From assembly GCA_015501605.1 (NCBI GenBank), contig JADNRZ010000029.1, forward strand, positions 372,001 to 436,000: DNA of 64,000 nt, given 5' to 3'. How positions within the stretch are numbered: the first letter of the stretch is position 1; each line of letters opens with the position of its first letter. Shown piece by piece: positions 44,912 through 55,623 of the stretch. The notes beneath the pieces were generated by a model that was not told the origin of the DNA, did not search any database, and saw only the letters and a list, made by a program, of their open reading frames with translations. This stretch comes from Panaeolus papilionaceus (taxonomy: Eukaryota > Basidiomycota > Agaricomycetes > Agaricales). Made by a program: the position numbers and the translations under genes.

Positions 44912-46110
44912 ATGGCCACCAAAGTTGAAGGACCATTGCAAAAAAGGAGAAGGCTCTCAGATGACGAGTCTAATCAGGCATCAACCTCAGATTTCCTATC
45001 CTCACCACCTGAAGGACCCATCACAAAGGGAAACCTTTGGTTCGATGATGGTAGCGTGGTGCTTCAGGCTGAGCAGACTCAATTCCGTGTCCATAGATCT
45101 ATGCTTTCTGCATGCTCCACTGTCTTCAAAGACATGTTCTCAATACCTCAGCCGCAACCTTTCACCTCCGAAGGTTTGGTAGAAGGATGCCCAGTCGTTC
45201 ATTTACACGACTCGGCTGAAGACCTGGAGTTTCTCCTCAATGGGATTTACCATCATCCGTGCGTCTTTCACTCAATATGTATGTGAAATATTCTGAAGTA
45301 AATTTGATGCTTTTTAATTGTATCTGTAGGAATTCTGGGGCTCCCGTGACGACAGCTGACGTTGTGTGTATCCCGTTTAAAATGCTATCCGCTCTCCTTC
45401 GTCTAGGAAACAAATACGACGTTGCTCATCTCCGGGATAATGCCCTCTATCGCTTGCGCAGCGAATATGCCCCAACCTATGAGGAACTACGCTTTGGAGG
45501 ATTCATTTACTTTTCGGAGGAGTGTGCCGCTGCCACTGATGCCATGAACTTTGACCTCGTCAATCTGGCCCATCAGGAAGGCGTGTTTTCTGCATTGCCA
45601 CTCAGCTTATTTGTAGTGGTTGCGCACTACAAAACTGTGAGCAAATTTATTAGATAAAGTTAACCGCGAGCATTATTAACTAACTCCCAACAGAAAGGGA
45701 TTTTTGATGGGGCTGAGCGGCAAGATAGGACGCAGGCAACTTTATCGCCTCCTATGTTGCGTTTGTGTTTGGAAGGCCGGGAGAAGCTAGTGGAGAGCAT
45801 GTACACTGTGTCCTGTAGATGGCTGAGTAAAGGACCAGTTCAACCATCGTGCCAAACACCCGAAACTTGCCATTCATTTTTCGAATCTCTCACACGAAAT
45901 ATCTGGCCACCCATTCGCCACTTGTCGCACTGTCTTGAACACAGTTGGAAAGAGATCATTGAATCTAACCTAGACCTTATTCCTTGTAAGGTATGCGATG
46001 CATATGGTCAAAACTGTCACGAAGAGGCAAGAAAAACTCTTTGGGAATAGCTCCCGTCTATCTTCGGATTCGGGTCCTGGGAGGAGGTGAGGAAAATGGA
46101 TCGATATTAA
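44912..46110 (+). pseudogene. BTB/POZ gene 7, premature stop near the end
   Basis: Exons 44912-45258, 45330-45636 and 45694-46110 align with the family throughout (KRRRLSDD, LWFDDGSVVLQAEQTQ, FRVHRSMLSACSTVFKDMF, LLRLGNKYDVAHLRDNAL, PCKVCDAYGQNCHEEARK). TAG at 46048-46050 replaces the Lys of the W-E-K-LPSIFGFG motif, and the remaining 20 codons (LPSIFGFGSWEEVRKMDRY) are still open to TAA at 46110. A protein about 20 residues short could be made, so calling it dead is not certain, but the lost tail is the most conserved part of the C-terminus. Confidence 0.82.
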
Positions 46111-46456
46111 TTTTGAAGAATGTTGTTTTCGTCGATTTTGGGGGTATTTAGTAGTCATTTACTTGTATGTACTGGGATTTATGTAATTTAGGCCATTTTT
46201 TGGAATACCGACTTTAAAACAAGTTCCATGAATTTCGAGGTTGTCCCAGGGTTGTCCGTCGCGTCAAGTGTCGCGTCTGTCGGCAATCTAATGAGATATT
46301 TGCCAAGAGCCTCGAAGATAAACCACGCACTGTCCGACAACCTACTGTCGTTATTTACCTTTGTTCCTTTCACTTTCAATTTTCTTGAATGTTTTATCTC
46401 TTGACTCTAAATCTCAAATCCCTATATTTACTTGAACACGTATCTTCACCTATCAT
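46111..46456. other. Intergenic, BTB gene 8 promoter
   Basis: TCGCGTCAAG at 46259 and TCGCGTCTG at 46271 are weak relatives of the promoter box. Otherwise featureless. Confidence 0.3.
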
Positions 46457-47625
46457 ATGGATCCCCCACAAAAAAAGAGGCGCCTGTCAGACAATGGTTG
46501 CTGCGCTTCAGGTACCATGAACAAGTCTACATCGTTGCCACTCGAAGAAGCAGTTTCTTATCAACGAGGAAGCATCTGGTTTGATGATGGAGGCTTGATT
46601 TTGGTCGCAGGGAACATTCAATTTCGGGTTCATGCATCGCTACTGTCACGATTCTCGAGTGTATTTCAGGACATGCTATCGGTGCCGCAACCACCAAACC
46701 CTGAAGGTACAATTGAAGGATGCCCAGTAGTTCACCTACACGATTCGCCAAAAGATCTGGAATATGTTCTCACTGCAATCTATGACAACCCGTGAGTGTT
46801 AGCCTGGTTTTGAATGATGTTTCCTTATGTTCTCATTTGACATGTTTGTTAGATATTCTGCTGATATTGACTCTCCCATCAAGCCGATGAAGTTTTCTAT
46901 GGTCTCCGCCCTTCTGCGACTAGGGAACAAATATGACATTCCTCAGTTCCGGGACCATGCATTGTCTCGACTCCGGCATGTGTATCCCTGTGCATACAAC
47001 CCCATATTCAACCGTAAAGCTAGCCACTATATTGAGCTTGAACCTGCTATGCTTTTTGATACCGCCCGTCTCGCTTCTGAAGAGGGCCTCCTCTCCATAA
47101 TCCCATCAATCCTTCACATTTTGATTGTGGGATATGAAACTGTGAGTTTCACCATCCCTCTCTGTCTAAATATAGTTTGTTAAATGATGTAATGCAACCT
47201 AGCAAATTGTTCTGAGCGGCTGTCTCCGAGCTGACAGGACAAGAGCTACGTTGCCCGAGCCCCTACTCCACCAATGCATCATTGGAAAGGAAAAGCTCGG
47301 TAAACTTATGTGCTCAGATTCATATCAGTTCTTGAAACAACGAAAGACAGTGCAATGCCATACATGGAACGTCTGCCTGGAAACTATGCGTTGTCTAGCT
47401 GATGAGATCTGGCAACCTGCTCCAGAGCTCCGATATGCCCTTGTTTACTCCTGGGATAATATCCTTGCTTTATTGGCAAACCGCAATCTTAAATTTTGCA
47501 ACCATTGCAGCAGCAAGCTCAGCGAGTGTCATCAAGAAGGAAGGAAGGTGGTCTGGGAGGCGCTTCCATCCATATTTGGTTTTGATAAAACTTGGGATGA
47601 GCTGAAGGCCATGGATCGCGTTTAG
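46457..47625 (+). CDS. BTB/POZ protein 8
   Basis: Exons 46457-46791, 46853-47141 and 47203-47625 (348 aa). Third subgroup: IWFDDGGLILVAGNIQ and FRVHASLLSRFSSVFQDML, with Ala where other subgroups have Lys/Arg after the His. Exon 2 starts YSADIDSPIKPMKFSMVSALLRL. The short N-terminus is MDPPQKKRRLSDNG. C-terminal: QCHTWNVC and FCNHCSSKLSECHQEGRK, then a one-residue-longer FGFDKTWDELKAMDRV. The acceptor of intron 2 is CTAG followed by C. Most similar to genes 10 and 11. Confidence 0.88.
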
Positions 47626-47858
47626 TTTTTACAATATATTTCACCTTTTTTAGTTTATATTTTGTTGTTTATGATGTGTATGAATTTATGTAATTGTTGA
47701 CTTGTACTAATATTCTTGAAAGCGCTATGGATGATTGACAGGCATAATAACCTTGTAACAATATCTCAGTCTCTGCTTGGTCGCAGACCACCTCGGGCTT
47801 TTCGGGGAATGCCAACACAGCAGGCCCTGTTCCAAATATTTATCAGCACCTTGAGAGC
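47626..47858. other. Spacer upstream of BTB gene 9
   Basis: Includes TTTCGGGGAATGCC and CCAAATATTTATC, shared with the promoter of gene 7. Confidence 0.3.
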
Positions 47859-47875
47859 CAAACAACGCGTCAATA
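47859..47875 (+). promoter_or_regulatory. Conserved BTB promoter box with MluI core
   Basis: CAAACAACGCGTCAATA, 70-86 bases before the ATG of broken gene 9. It matches the box of genes 3-5 although the coding regions belong to different subgroups. Confidence 0.6.
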
Positions 47876-47944
47876 TTAATCATGGCTATTCGTCATTTAA
47901 ATTTTGGGCCACCAACCTGTTTCGTTCCACTTTCAGCAGGCATT

Positions 47945-49047
47945 ATGGCCACCAACACCAAAGAACCCTCACAAAAGAAGAGAAAGCCCTCAGACGACGC
48001 GTCTAATGATTCGTCAACCTCAGTTTCTTCATCTTTGTTGTCTGAAGGAGCCATAAAAAAAGGGAGCCTTTGGTTTGATGACGGGAGTGTAGTGCTTCAA
48101 ACTGAGTAGACCTAATTCCGGGTCCACAGATCGATACTGTTCTCGCTCCGCAACTGCAAAACTCTGGCGATGAAGGGTTGGTTGAAGGATGCACTGTGGT
48201 GCATCTGCATGATTCGGCAAAGGATTTAGAGTTCCTGCTCAATGGCATTTATCACTATCCGTGCGTTTCATAATTTGACAGTTCAATGGTGCAGCTGATT
48301 TATTTATGATAGAAATGCAGGGACCCCTCCAATTGCGGACACTGTTGTCATGCCTGTGGAAATGGCGTCCTCGTTCCTTCGATTGGGGAACAAGTATGAC
48401 GTTCCTCATCTTCGGGACAATGCGCTAGACCGGATTCAAAAGGAATATCCATCGGGCTACAGAGGTCTTACTGCCAGTGTCGGTGTCTACCTTGAAGGGA
48501 GCGATTCCTGGGATTTTGATGTTGTTACTCTCGCACACGAGGAAAGTGTGTTCTCTGCATTACGGGTCGCACTTTTCTTCATCACCATAAGCTATGAGAC
48601 AGTGAGTGATTACCAGTTTACATGGAAATGAGAGCTAATATGTAGGTCATCTTTGAAGGAGTTGACTGTGATGATGGTACGAAAGCAGTCCTACTAACGG
48701 CAATGGTAAACGCGTGTCTGGAAGGCCGGGATAAGATGGCAAAGGCGCTCTCTAAAATTTCCTTTGCTTGGTTGGTTAATGACCCTGTACAGGCTAAGTG
48801 TACTTCGGTGAAAGAGTGCACCGCTTTCTTCCGTTTACTGAGAGATCGAATTTTCTTCCCTGTGCCAGACGTAGCTTTTTGTCTCATCCATCCCTGGACC
48901 AAAATTTCCACAAACGTCGTATGTAAACATTGCGAACGTTACAGTAAAAAGGCTCATGAAGGAGGGGAGAAAGGCGTTTTGGAGAAGTTCCCATCTATGT
49001 TCGGTTTCGGGACCTGGGAGGACGTGAAGCACAAGGATCGAAAGTAG
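47945..49047 (+). pseudogene. BTB/POZ gene 9, exon 1 destroyed
   Basis: Exon 1 begins normally (MATNTKEPSQKKRKPSDDAS, LWFDDGSVVLQTE), but the two Gln codons of the QTQ motif are now TAG (48108) and TAA (48114). A deletion then removes the CS..VFKDMF part of the BTB helix with a frameshift; the sequence resumes as PQLQNSGDEGLVEGCTVVHL. Exons 2 (48311-48601) and 3 (48646-49047) remain open and family-like (FLRLGNKYDVPHLRDNAL; KCTSVKEC; VCKHCERYSKKAHEGGEK). Both stops are explained by C-to-T changes from the paralog codons. Confidence 0.9.
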
Positions 49048-49368
49048 TATTGGTTTTATTCATTGTACCTCTGTTCTGGGTTTTGTCTGTCGTAAGCCAT
49101 TTTTATTTTATAATGGACCATTTATGGATGTTTATGCTTCAAGCTTAAACGACCCAACACAAATTGAGCAAATTGTAATGACCCCTGACCATACCAATTG
49201 GTGTTTGTCAAAGTCCTGGAGTCTAAACAACGCGCTGACATCCTTAACACCCTTTCATCGAACAAAGACGTTCAAGCTTGAGCTCATCATTGATCTTCGA
49301 CAACCCTTGGACTTGTTCCCTGTCGACCCTTCAACCCTACTTACCGACTTTTCCAAAATTCGACTCAG
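49048..49368. other. Intergenic, BTB gene 10 promoter
   Basis: TCTAAACAACGCGCTGAC at 49222-49239 is a degraded version of the promoter box (ACGCGC for ACGCGT), about 135 bases before the ATG. Confidence 0.4.
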
Positions 49369-50536
49369 ATGGCCAATAACGAGGACAACCAGCAGCGTAA
49401 GAAGAGACGCCTTTCAGACAATGATGACCTCTCTACAGCCATGCCGGCACCATTTCAAGGAATTGAAGGAGGAGACGCGATGAAACAAGGAAGTATCTGG
49501 TTTGAAGACGGGAGCATCATCCTGATAGTGGAGAAGACACAGTATCGGGTTCACGCATCGTTACTCTCGCGTTGCTCCAGCGTGTTCAAGGACATGTTTT
49601 CTTTACCACAGCCCACAAGCTCTGAATCTGGAGCTGAAGGATGCCCAGTCGTTCATCTACACGATTCTCCACAAGATGTTGAGCAACTTCTTAACGCAAT
49701 ATATGACTCTCCGTGAGTACTTCATTTACATTCTATCTTCATGGGATCTCTAATCGTGCGCTTGCTATGGTTCCTTTCATAGACATTCTGCGGATGCTGC
49801 TGCACCTGCCAAACCTATGTCATTATCCACTGTGTCAGCTCTCCTTCGTCTTGGAAATAAATACGACATCCCGCACTTGAGAGACCATGCCATTTCTCGA
49901 CTTCGACTCGAATATCCCCTTTCCTATGAAGGGAGAAATCCCATCAACTCCCAGGGTTACATTATAAACCAGAGAGGGCGAGCATTCGGCATTGCTTGTC
50001 TTGTTTACGAAGAAGGCGTTTTCTCACTATTACCATTGGTCCTTCATTATATTGTCACGGCATACAATACGGTCAGTCTTTTGCTGTTTTCTTTTATACT
50101 GCCAAGCTCAAAGCGATTACGATGCTAGAAAACAATCCTGGAATATGGTATCATGGCCAATCTACCCACGGCACTACTTCATACATGCATCCTTGGAAAA
50201 GAGAACATGGCTACATTCATGTACACACATTCACACGTGTTCTTGAAGGACCTCAAGTTCATCCAATGCGGTCAGTCGTGGGGCAACTGCAAACTTTCAT
50301 TACACTATTTCTCGCAGGAAATATTGAAACCCGTTCCTAACCTCTCTTATGCCCTGCGCTATGACTGGACCGAGATACGTGCTATTCTCAGCAATCGTGG
50401 CATCAAATTCTGTGAATTTTGCAGTGATAGATTCGCCGAGTGTCATGAAGCGGGAAGGAAGATGGTATGGGATGCCCTTCCTACCTTCTTTGGTTATCAG
50501 TCTTGGGAAGCAGTGAAGCAGATGGACCGGATTTAG
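49369..50536 (+). CDS. BTB/POZ protein 10
   Basis: Exons 49369-49712, 49783-50071 and 50129-50536 (346 aa). It starts MANNEDNQQRKKRRLSDND. The BTB start is IWFEDGSIILIVEKTQ with YRVHASLLSRCSSVFKDMF. Exon 2: HSADAAAPAKPMSLSTVSALLRL, as in genes 8 and 11. Exon 3 starts at 50129 after GCTAG (KTILEYGIMANLP), chosen by alignment because another frame is also open there. C-terminal: QCGQSWGNC, FCEFCSDRFAECHEAGRK, SWEAVKQMDRI. The intron 2 donor is GTCAGT, a less common form shared with gene 11. Confidence 0.88.
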
Positions 50537-51027
50537 GAATATATCGAGATTTATCTGGTATTTTACATGTGTATCTAGTAGTAATTGAACTGCCTTGCTG
50601 AGAAACAGGCGCCCGCTGGTAACAAGTTCACATTCTAATCAACACATCAGTTGACGATATCAACTTTATGTAATCTCACACGGTTATTGAACTCACACGC
50701 CAGAGTTCGATGGGTCTCGAAGGGCTAATCTCGGGCGACCATACCGGCAGACATGTCATGGGACCTTAAATGACACGACCTTGAGAGGATATCAATAGAG
50801 ATATGTGTTTGACGAGAGCCTTGCCGCCAAATAACACGTTGTACTACACAGCCTCGCATGAACAGCCAAAGGTGTGGTGTCGATTGATTGTCTGATACCT
50901 ACTTCGACATTGGTTTTGTTGATCACGAGACTCAAATCACAAATTACCTGGATACGTATCTCTACCCAACATATAAGTAGATTACACCGACAGCCATCAC
51001 GCGCAGAAAGGAAGGCTCGAGGAAAGA
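50537..51027. other. Intergenic, BTB gene 11 promoter
   Basis: CCAAATAACACGTTG (50827-50841) looks like the promoter box with the MluI core mutated to ACACGT. No gene. Confidence 0.35.
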
Positions 51028-52157
51028 ATGTCAGCCACCACATCCGTACTTGAGGCATCTGGCCAACTTGAACGAGGAAGCAAATGGTTTGACGATGGAA
51101 GCTTGGTGCTGGCTGCGGGGAATACAATGTTTCGCGTTCATGCATCGCTTCTTTCTCAATGCTCGACCGTCTTCAAGGATATGTTCTCCGTACCGCAACT
51201 TCCGAACTCTACTAGTCCTGAGGCTATGGTGGAAGGATGCCCAGTGGTTCACCTACACGATTCGCCCGAGGATGTAGAATGCATCTTAAACGCAATCTAC
51301 GAATATCCGTGAGTCTTACTTTGTTGCTTTTTTAAGGGTCGTCCTCAATGCTCTAGCATATGTGTGGAGAAATCAATAGATATTCGAATGATGCTGCCTC
51401 CCCTATCACACCAATGAAGTTCTCGATGGTTTCAGCATTCCTGCGGCTCGGAAATAAATATGACATCCCTCATTTACGAGACCACGCAGTCTCTCGACTT
51501 CGGAACGAATACCCTTTTGCTTATAGCCCTGAGAGCCCCTACAAACTCCGTGGCTATCTCGAACTTTACAAGGGTAGAGCCTTCGACGTCTCCTGTCTCG
51601 CCTATAATGAGGGTATTTTCTCTTTACTACCAATTACACTTCATCTTATAACTTCTTCATTAACCACCGTCAGTCACTACCCTCTGTTTTCCTCTCCTCT
51701 CCCAATTTGCGCTGATTCACTCTCATGATCAAAACAGAAAGAAATCCTTGACGGCTTTACTCGACCTGACGGCACAAAGGCCGTATTGCCACAGCCTTTA
51801 CTCTATGCGTGCATCCTTGGCAAGGAAAAGCTGCGTAAGGTTATGTGCACAGAGTCATACAAGTTCCTGACACAACCGACGCCTCCTTATTGTGCCCAAC
51901 ATACCAGATGCTTGGAGTCGATGCGTTACCTGGCGAAAGAAATCTGGCAACCGTTTCCTGACCTTCGATATGCCCTGTGTTATACGTGGCACATGATACG
52001 CGTTGATTTGGCAAGTCGGGATGTGAAGTTCTGTGATGACTTTAGTAAAAAGCTGAGTGTGCTTCATCAAGAGGGAAGAAAAATGGTTTGGGAGGCACTT
52101 CCAGACATCTTTGGATTTCAATCTTGGGAGGAGGTGAAGCGGATGGATCGTGTGTAG
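51028..52157 (+). CDS. BTB/POZ protein 11, no basic N-terminus
   Basis: Exons 51028-51308, 51380-51668 and 51738-52157 (329 aa), the shortest intact copy. The N-terminus (MSATTSVLEASGQLERGS) lacks the basic KKRK stretch of its neighbours. BTB: KWFDDGSLVLAAGNTM, FRVHASLLSQCSTVFKDMF. Exon 2: YSNDAASPITPMKFSMVSAFLRL. In the C-terminal module the first pair is YCAQHTRC, but the second Cys of C-x2-C is lost (FCDDFSKKLSVLHQEGRK). Ends SWEEVKRMDRV. If the basic stretch directs nuclear import and the Cys/His set binds metal, this copy may differ in both respects. Confidence 0.88.
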
Positions 52158-52877
52158 GTTTACATTGGATTCCATTTCATGTTGTATTATAATGAACAGT
52201 GAAATTGTACTGTAAAACTTTATTGAGCTGTGGAATCACGATTTAAGTTCAAGGAGCTACAAACGGTTATTGAGCATCGTATGACCGAGTCCATTTTAAG
52301 TGTGTAATGATTGCAGTCAGAGGATAGGAGGAATAAACCCAATGAGGAGGAGAGGAAAGCTGTGGGGTGAGATGGAGGGTTTGGATTGCGTTTTGTATTT
52401 TAGATTGAGTCGGGTGGTGTTGTTGGTAGTTGTATCATTCCGATTTCGTGTTATTAGCCATATGTATGATATATTTTGGGGTTTTGGTATTCTTAAATGC
52501 TTCGACGTCTGAGTATTTACACCAGAGAGCAGCTTATTTGCTTCGAGATCAGTGTTCGAACGTCAATTGAGGCTGTGGAACTTGAAGTGGTAGGGCAACG
52601 AAGGGTCGTTTCAAGTAAGACGTCAATCATTCGACGGCGACTCGGTCGGGACATTTCAACACTTAATCCCATTAGTCGTTTTGTCACGGTCTAGGTACAT
52701 GTCCGACGGAGCTCGCGCTAGCTTGAGTGCCTTGCCCTGTAGCTGTGCCCAGGGAACAGCATGGTATTAACTTGAAAATATCGGCCGTCAGTTTCGCGAG
52801 CCTTACTTAAGAAGCTCTTGACATTTGCTTCGTTCCTCCAAGTTCTCCCTTTCATCCCGTATCATTCACCCAGAATT
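52158..52877. other. Intergenic, no gene seen
   Basis: Only short frames. A pyrimidine-rich stretch precedes the RAD23-like ATG at 52878. Confidence 0.3.
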
Positions 52878-53677
52878 ATGAAGATTAGAGTTCAGACACC
52901 GACCCAGGACATTATGCAGGTAAATGTCTCGAGTCACTAGTACCTTATTATGAGGCTCATCCTTGAGTATTTATGCATCTCATTCTTCGTATTAATTTCA
53001 GTTTGACGTAAACCCTTCCGATACTGTCAGCACGCTCAAGAAGAAGATAGAGCGTGATCAGGGTTGGATGTCAGTATGCAGATTCTTGTGCAGACTGGTA
53101 CGTGCTACGCGCGATCTCTCACTAATAGTATCATGCACTACTACTCTTGCTTTTACTGATTTACTATTCAAGCTGATGAGTTGAAGAACGATAAGATTCT
53201 GGCCTCGTACGGGATCAAAGGAGACTTGCTAATGCTGTGTTTGTTGACGTCGACCCCGAGTGGGAGGGTGTTGATAAACTCTACGAGTTGTAGGGTCCTC
53301 ACCTTACCTTTTTTTTCTTGATCGCTTTTACGTAGGCTCTCACAAACAGACACAGCAAAGCTGAGACCTCCGATGGTAATGGAGGTTTATATGAAGGTGG
53401 TATCGAAGACGCCGGAAACTCTGCGCCAGTCAGGCTGCTGCACCTCGAGCGAGAGGATTATGGTGCTATCGAGCGCGTATGTTCACTTTTCCTCTGTCCT
53501 TCTCTTCATCCACCCATCCACCGACCCATCTTTCTTTCGTGAAATTACCAAACTAACGCGGCGCTTCCGTAGCTTGAAGCACAGGGATTTTCGAAGCAAG
53601 CAGCCGCCAATGCGTATTTCGAGTGTGGAAAGAACGAGGATTACGCGCTTAATTACCTGTATAGAAATGCATTATAG
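52878..53677 (+). pseudogene. RAD23-like ubiquitin-receptor relic or mini-gene (UBL + UBA2)
   Basis: ATG 52878 starts MKIRVQTPTQDIMQ, an intron follows, then FDVNPSDTVSTLKKKIERDQGW, the ubiquitin-like fold of RAD23. One base appears missing right after GGTTGG, because the expected continuation (DVSMQILVQTG, then ADELKNDKILASYGIKG) lies in the next frame. Downstream, DYGAIER, an intron (GTATGT...GTAG) and LEAQGFSKQAAANAYFECGK plus NEDYALNYLYRNAL match the C-terminal UBA domain, with TAG at 53675-53677. RAD23 proteins carry UBL, UBA1, an XPC-binding region and UBA2 and shuttle ubiquitinated cargo to the proteasome. The two middle domains are absent, and the protein would be about a third of normal size. 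A divergent mini-gene cannot be excluded. Confidence 0.65.
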
Positions 53678-53824
53678 GGACTGATCACCGATTGAATGTA
53701 GTAATTAATCTGATTAGCAGACTAGATTGTAGATCTTGTTTGTGCTACAAAAAATTTATGACTGGTAGGACTTTATTCTTACATATACTTTGGAGAGAAG
53801 ACATTTCTTCTATTATACGGGAAT

Positions 53825-55623
53825 TCAAACTCTAGCGAATAACATGTGGTCGAAGGACATCTTCGCACCAAAAACGAATAGCGAGCCAACCAGAAGCGAT
53901 GTCCCTGAGAAGTACATAACTGGCAGAAAGCGGTCGTGATGTGTTGTCAGCAGGTGTCCTGCGATGGGACCACCGCATAAGGCACTAGTACATGACTCGT
54001 TTGTTAGAAAGCCCGAGAGCGGTTGACTAAACTGGTTGGACTCACAAGAGGGATATGGTGCTGTATAATATGCCTATTTTTCTCCCAATCTCTTTCGGAT
54101 TTGAGACTTGGGCGATGCAAGGTGTGACGAGAGAAATATAAGCGCCGGAGGAGAAGCCAAACAAGGCCGCGAATGTGCCGATAGATGGGAACGAAGTTGA
54201 GATGGGCCAGAGGCAGACGCATGCAAGGCCGGATAGAAAGGCGGAAGGAAATAGAAGGTTTAGTTGACCTATGATATCGGAAAGGTATGCCGGAGCGATT
54301 CGTCCGACCATCCCTCCGGCGTTCATGATAGCTAGAACGTCGATTGCTGTGTCCCCTGGAATACCATGTTGTTGGGAGTAGTCGACGATATAGAAGAAGG
54401 GGATGAAGATACCTGGTTATTCAATATTTGAATGTAAATTCCTGTGTTTAGTTACGAAGTTAAACACCACGCACCGAGTACTACAAGACAGCTGCCAAGA
54501 GTGAGGAAGATAAATGAAGTGTTCGAGCATGCGCTTCGTCGATACTTTGTCCCCGAGGGCTCCCCAGAAGGTGACGTTTCTGAGGGTAACTTGATGGGCT
54601 ATGATAGACTCGTACGGGGAATGAGAAAGGTCGATACGAGACACCCTGCTCCGCTCGCAAGCGCGACAATTCGGACCCCCCAGCCAAACCCAACCCCTTC
54701 GAACAGTCTCCGCAAAACGATTGGGTAGATCACGCCTCCTAGAAGCCAGGAATTTGACATGAGTATGAATGTCGATAAGATGGGTACGTAGGTCGCTCCA
54801 TAATTTGCATTGACTGCGGTTGTGCACATACCTAGGCTCGATCCAGCTGCTGCAATACCCACCGCTGTTGCGCGATACTTGTTAAATAGGAGAGACAGAG
54901 ACGCGATAGGCGGGTAGAATCTTGGAAAGAAAGATCATCACAAACTGACTGTGGAAAGAAACGGCATGTCAACCTACAGTAGCCCAAGACTGAGTCCAAA
55001 TAGAACCCCGTGTGCGAGTACGTATTGGTAATACTGTGCGCAGAAGCTTGTTAAGACCAGGCTTAGGACGTAGCAAGCCGTACCGGTTAACATCAACCAC
55101 TTCGATCCATAAGCATCGAAGAGACAGCCTATCGGTGCTCCCTGTATCACGAGAAGAGTGATAACACAATTAATCCATGTACACATTGCAACGTCGCCGA
55201 GTGGCGTGATTCGATTGAGCTCACTGATAAGAAAAAGACCCATAGCTGAAGAGAGCCAATCAACGAGATGCGAAAGAGTGAGACGTGGCGTAGCTGGTGG
55301 CTGGCGTACCACGCCTGGTAAGTTCCAAATGCGTTCATGTGTCCGAAAGAGAAGAGAAGGGAGATGAGAGCACCAGCCACTGCGAGTTTAGGTTCGAGGG
55401 TGTTGTGCGATTGGCGTAGATGATCGATTCTGTCTGATGTGAGGGACGTCGATGTGGGATAAGGCAGTGAAGGGCATGGGCTTGAATGTAGATGGATGGA
55501 GTGTCGCTTTGTGTTAGACGTCGACGTCGCTGATGGGAAGGAGTCCTCTGACAACAGGATGCTGCCCATAGATAGACCGATCTCGCTGTCTGTCAATTCA
55601 TAATTCTCGTGAATTACGGACAT
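53825..55623 (-). CDS. MFS transporter, monocarboxylate-transporter-like, with in-frame TAG
   Basis: ATG at 55623. Exons 55623-55225, 55141-54978, 54920-54832, 54738-54475, 54412 to about 54051, and a last exon to TGA at 53827-53825. Hydrophobic N-lobe: LAVAGALISLLFSFGHMNAF, GTYQAWYASHQL, IGSLQLWVFFLSGAPIGCLFD. Middle: YRATAVGIAAAGSSLGGVIYP. C-lobe: SFIFLTLGSCLVVLG, IFIPFFYIVDYSQQHG, AGGMVGRIAPAYLSDIIG, CGGPIAGHLL. This is the 12-helix layout of fungal MCT-type carriers of carboxylates or other small solutes. TAG at 54601-54599 lies in frame in the central cytosolic loop. It can be avoided only by a 36-base GTACGA...CTCAG intron, unusually short. Either the gene is broken or it has a minimal intron. 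Confidence 0.82.

Noticed and set aside
44532..45182. 216-codon plus-strand frame
   Set aside because: Runs out of phase through BTB gene 7 exon 1 and intergenic DNA; the family frame starts at 44912.
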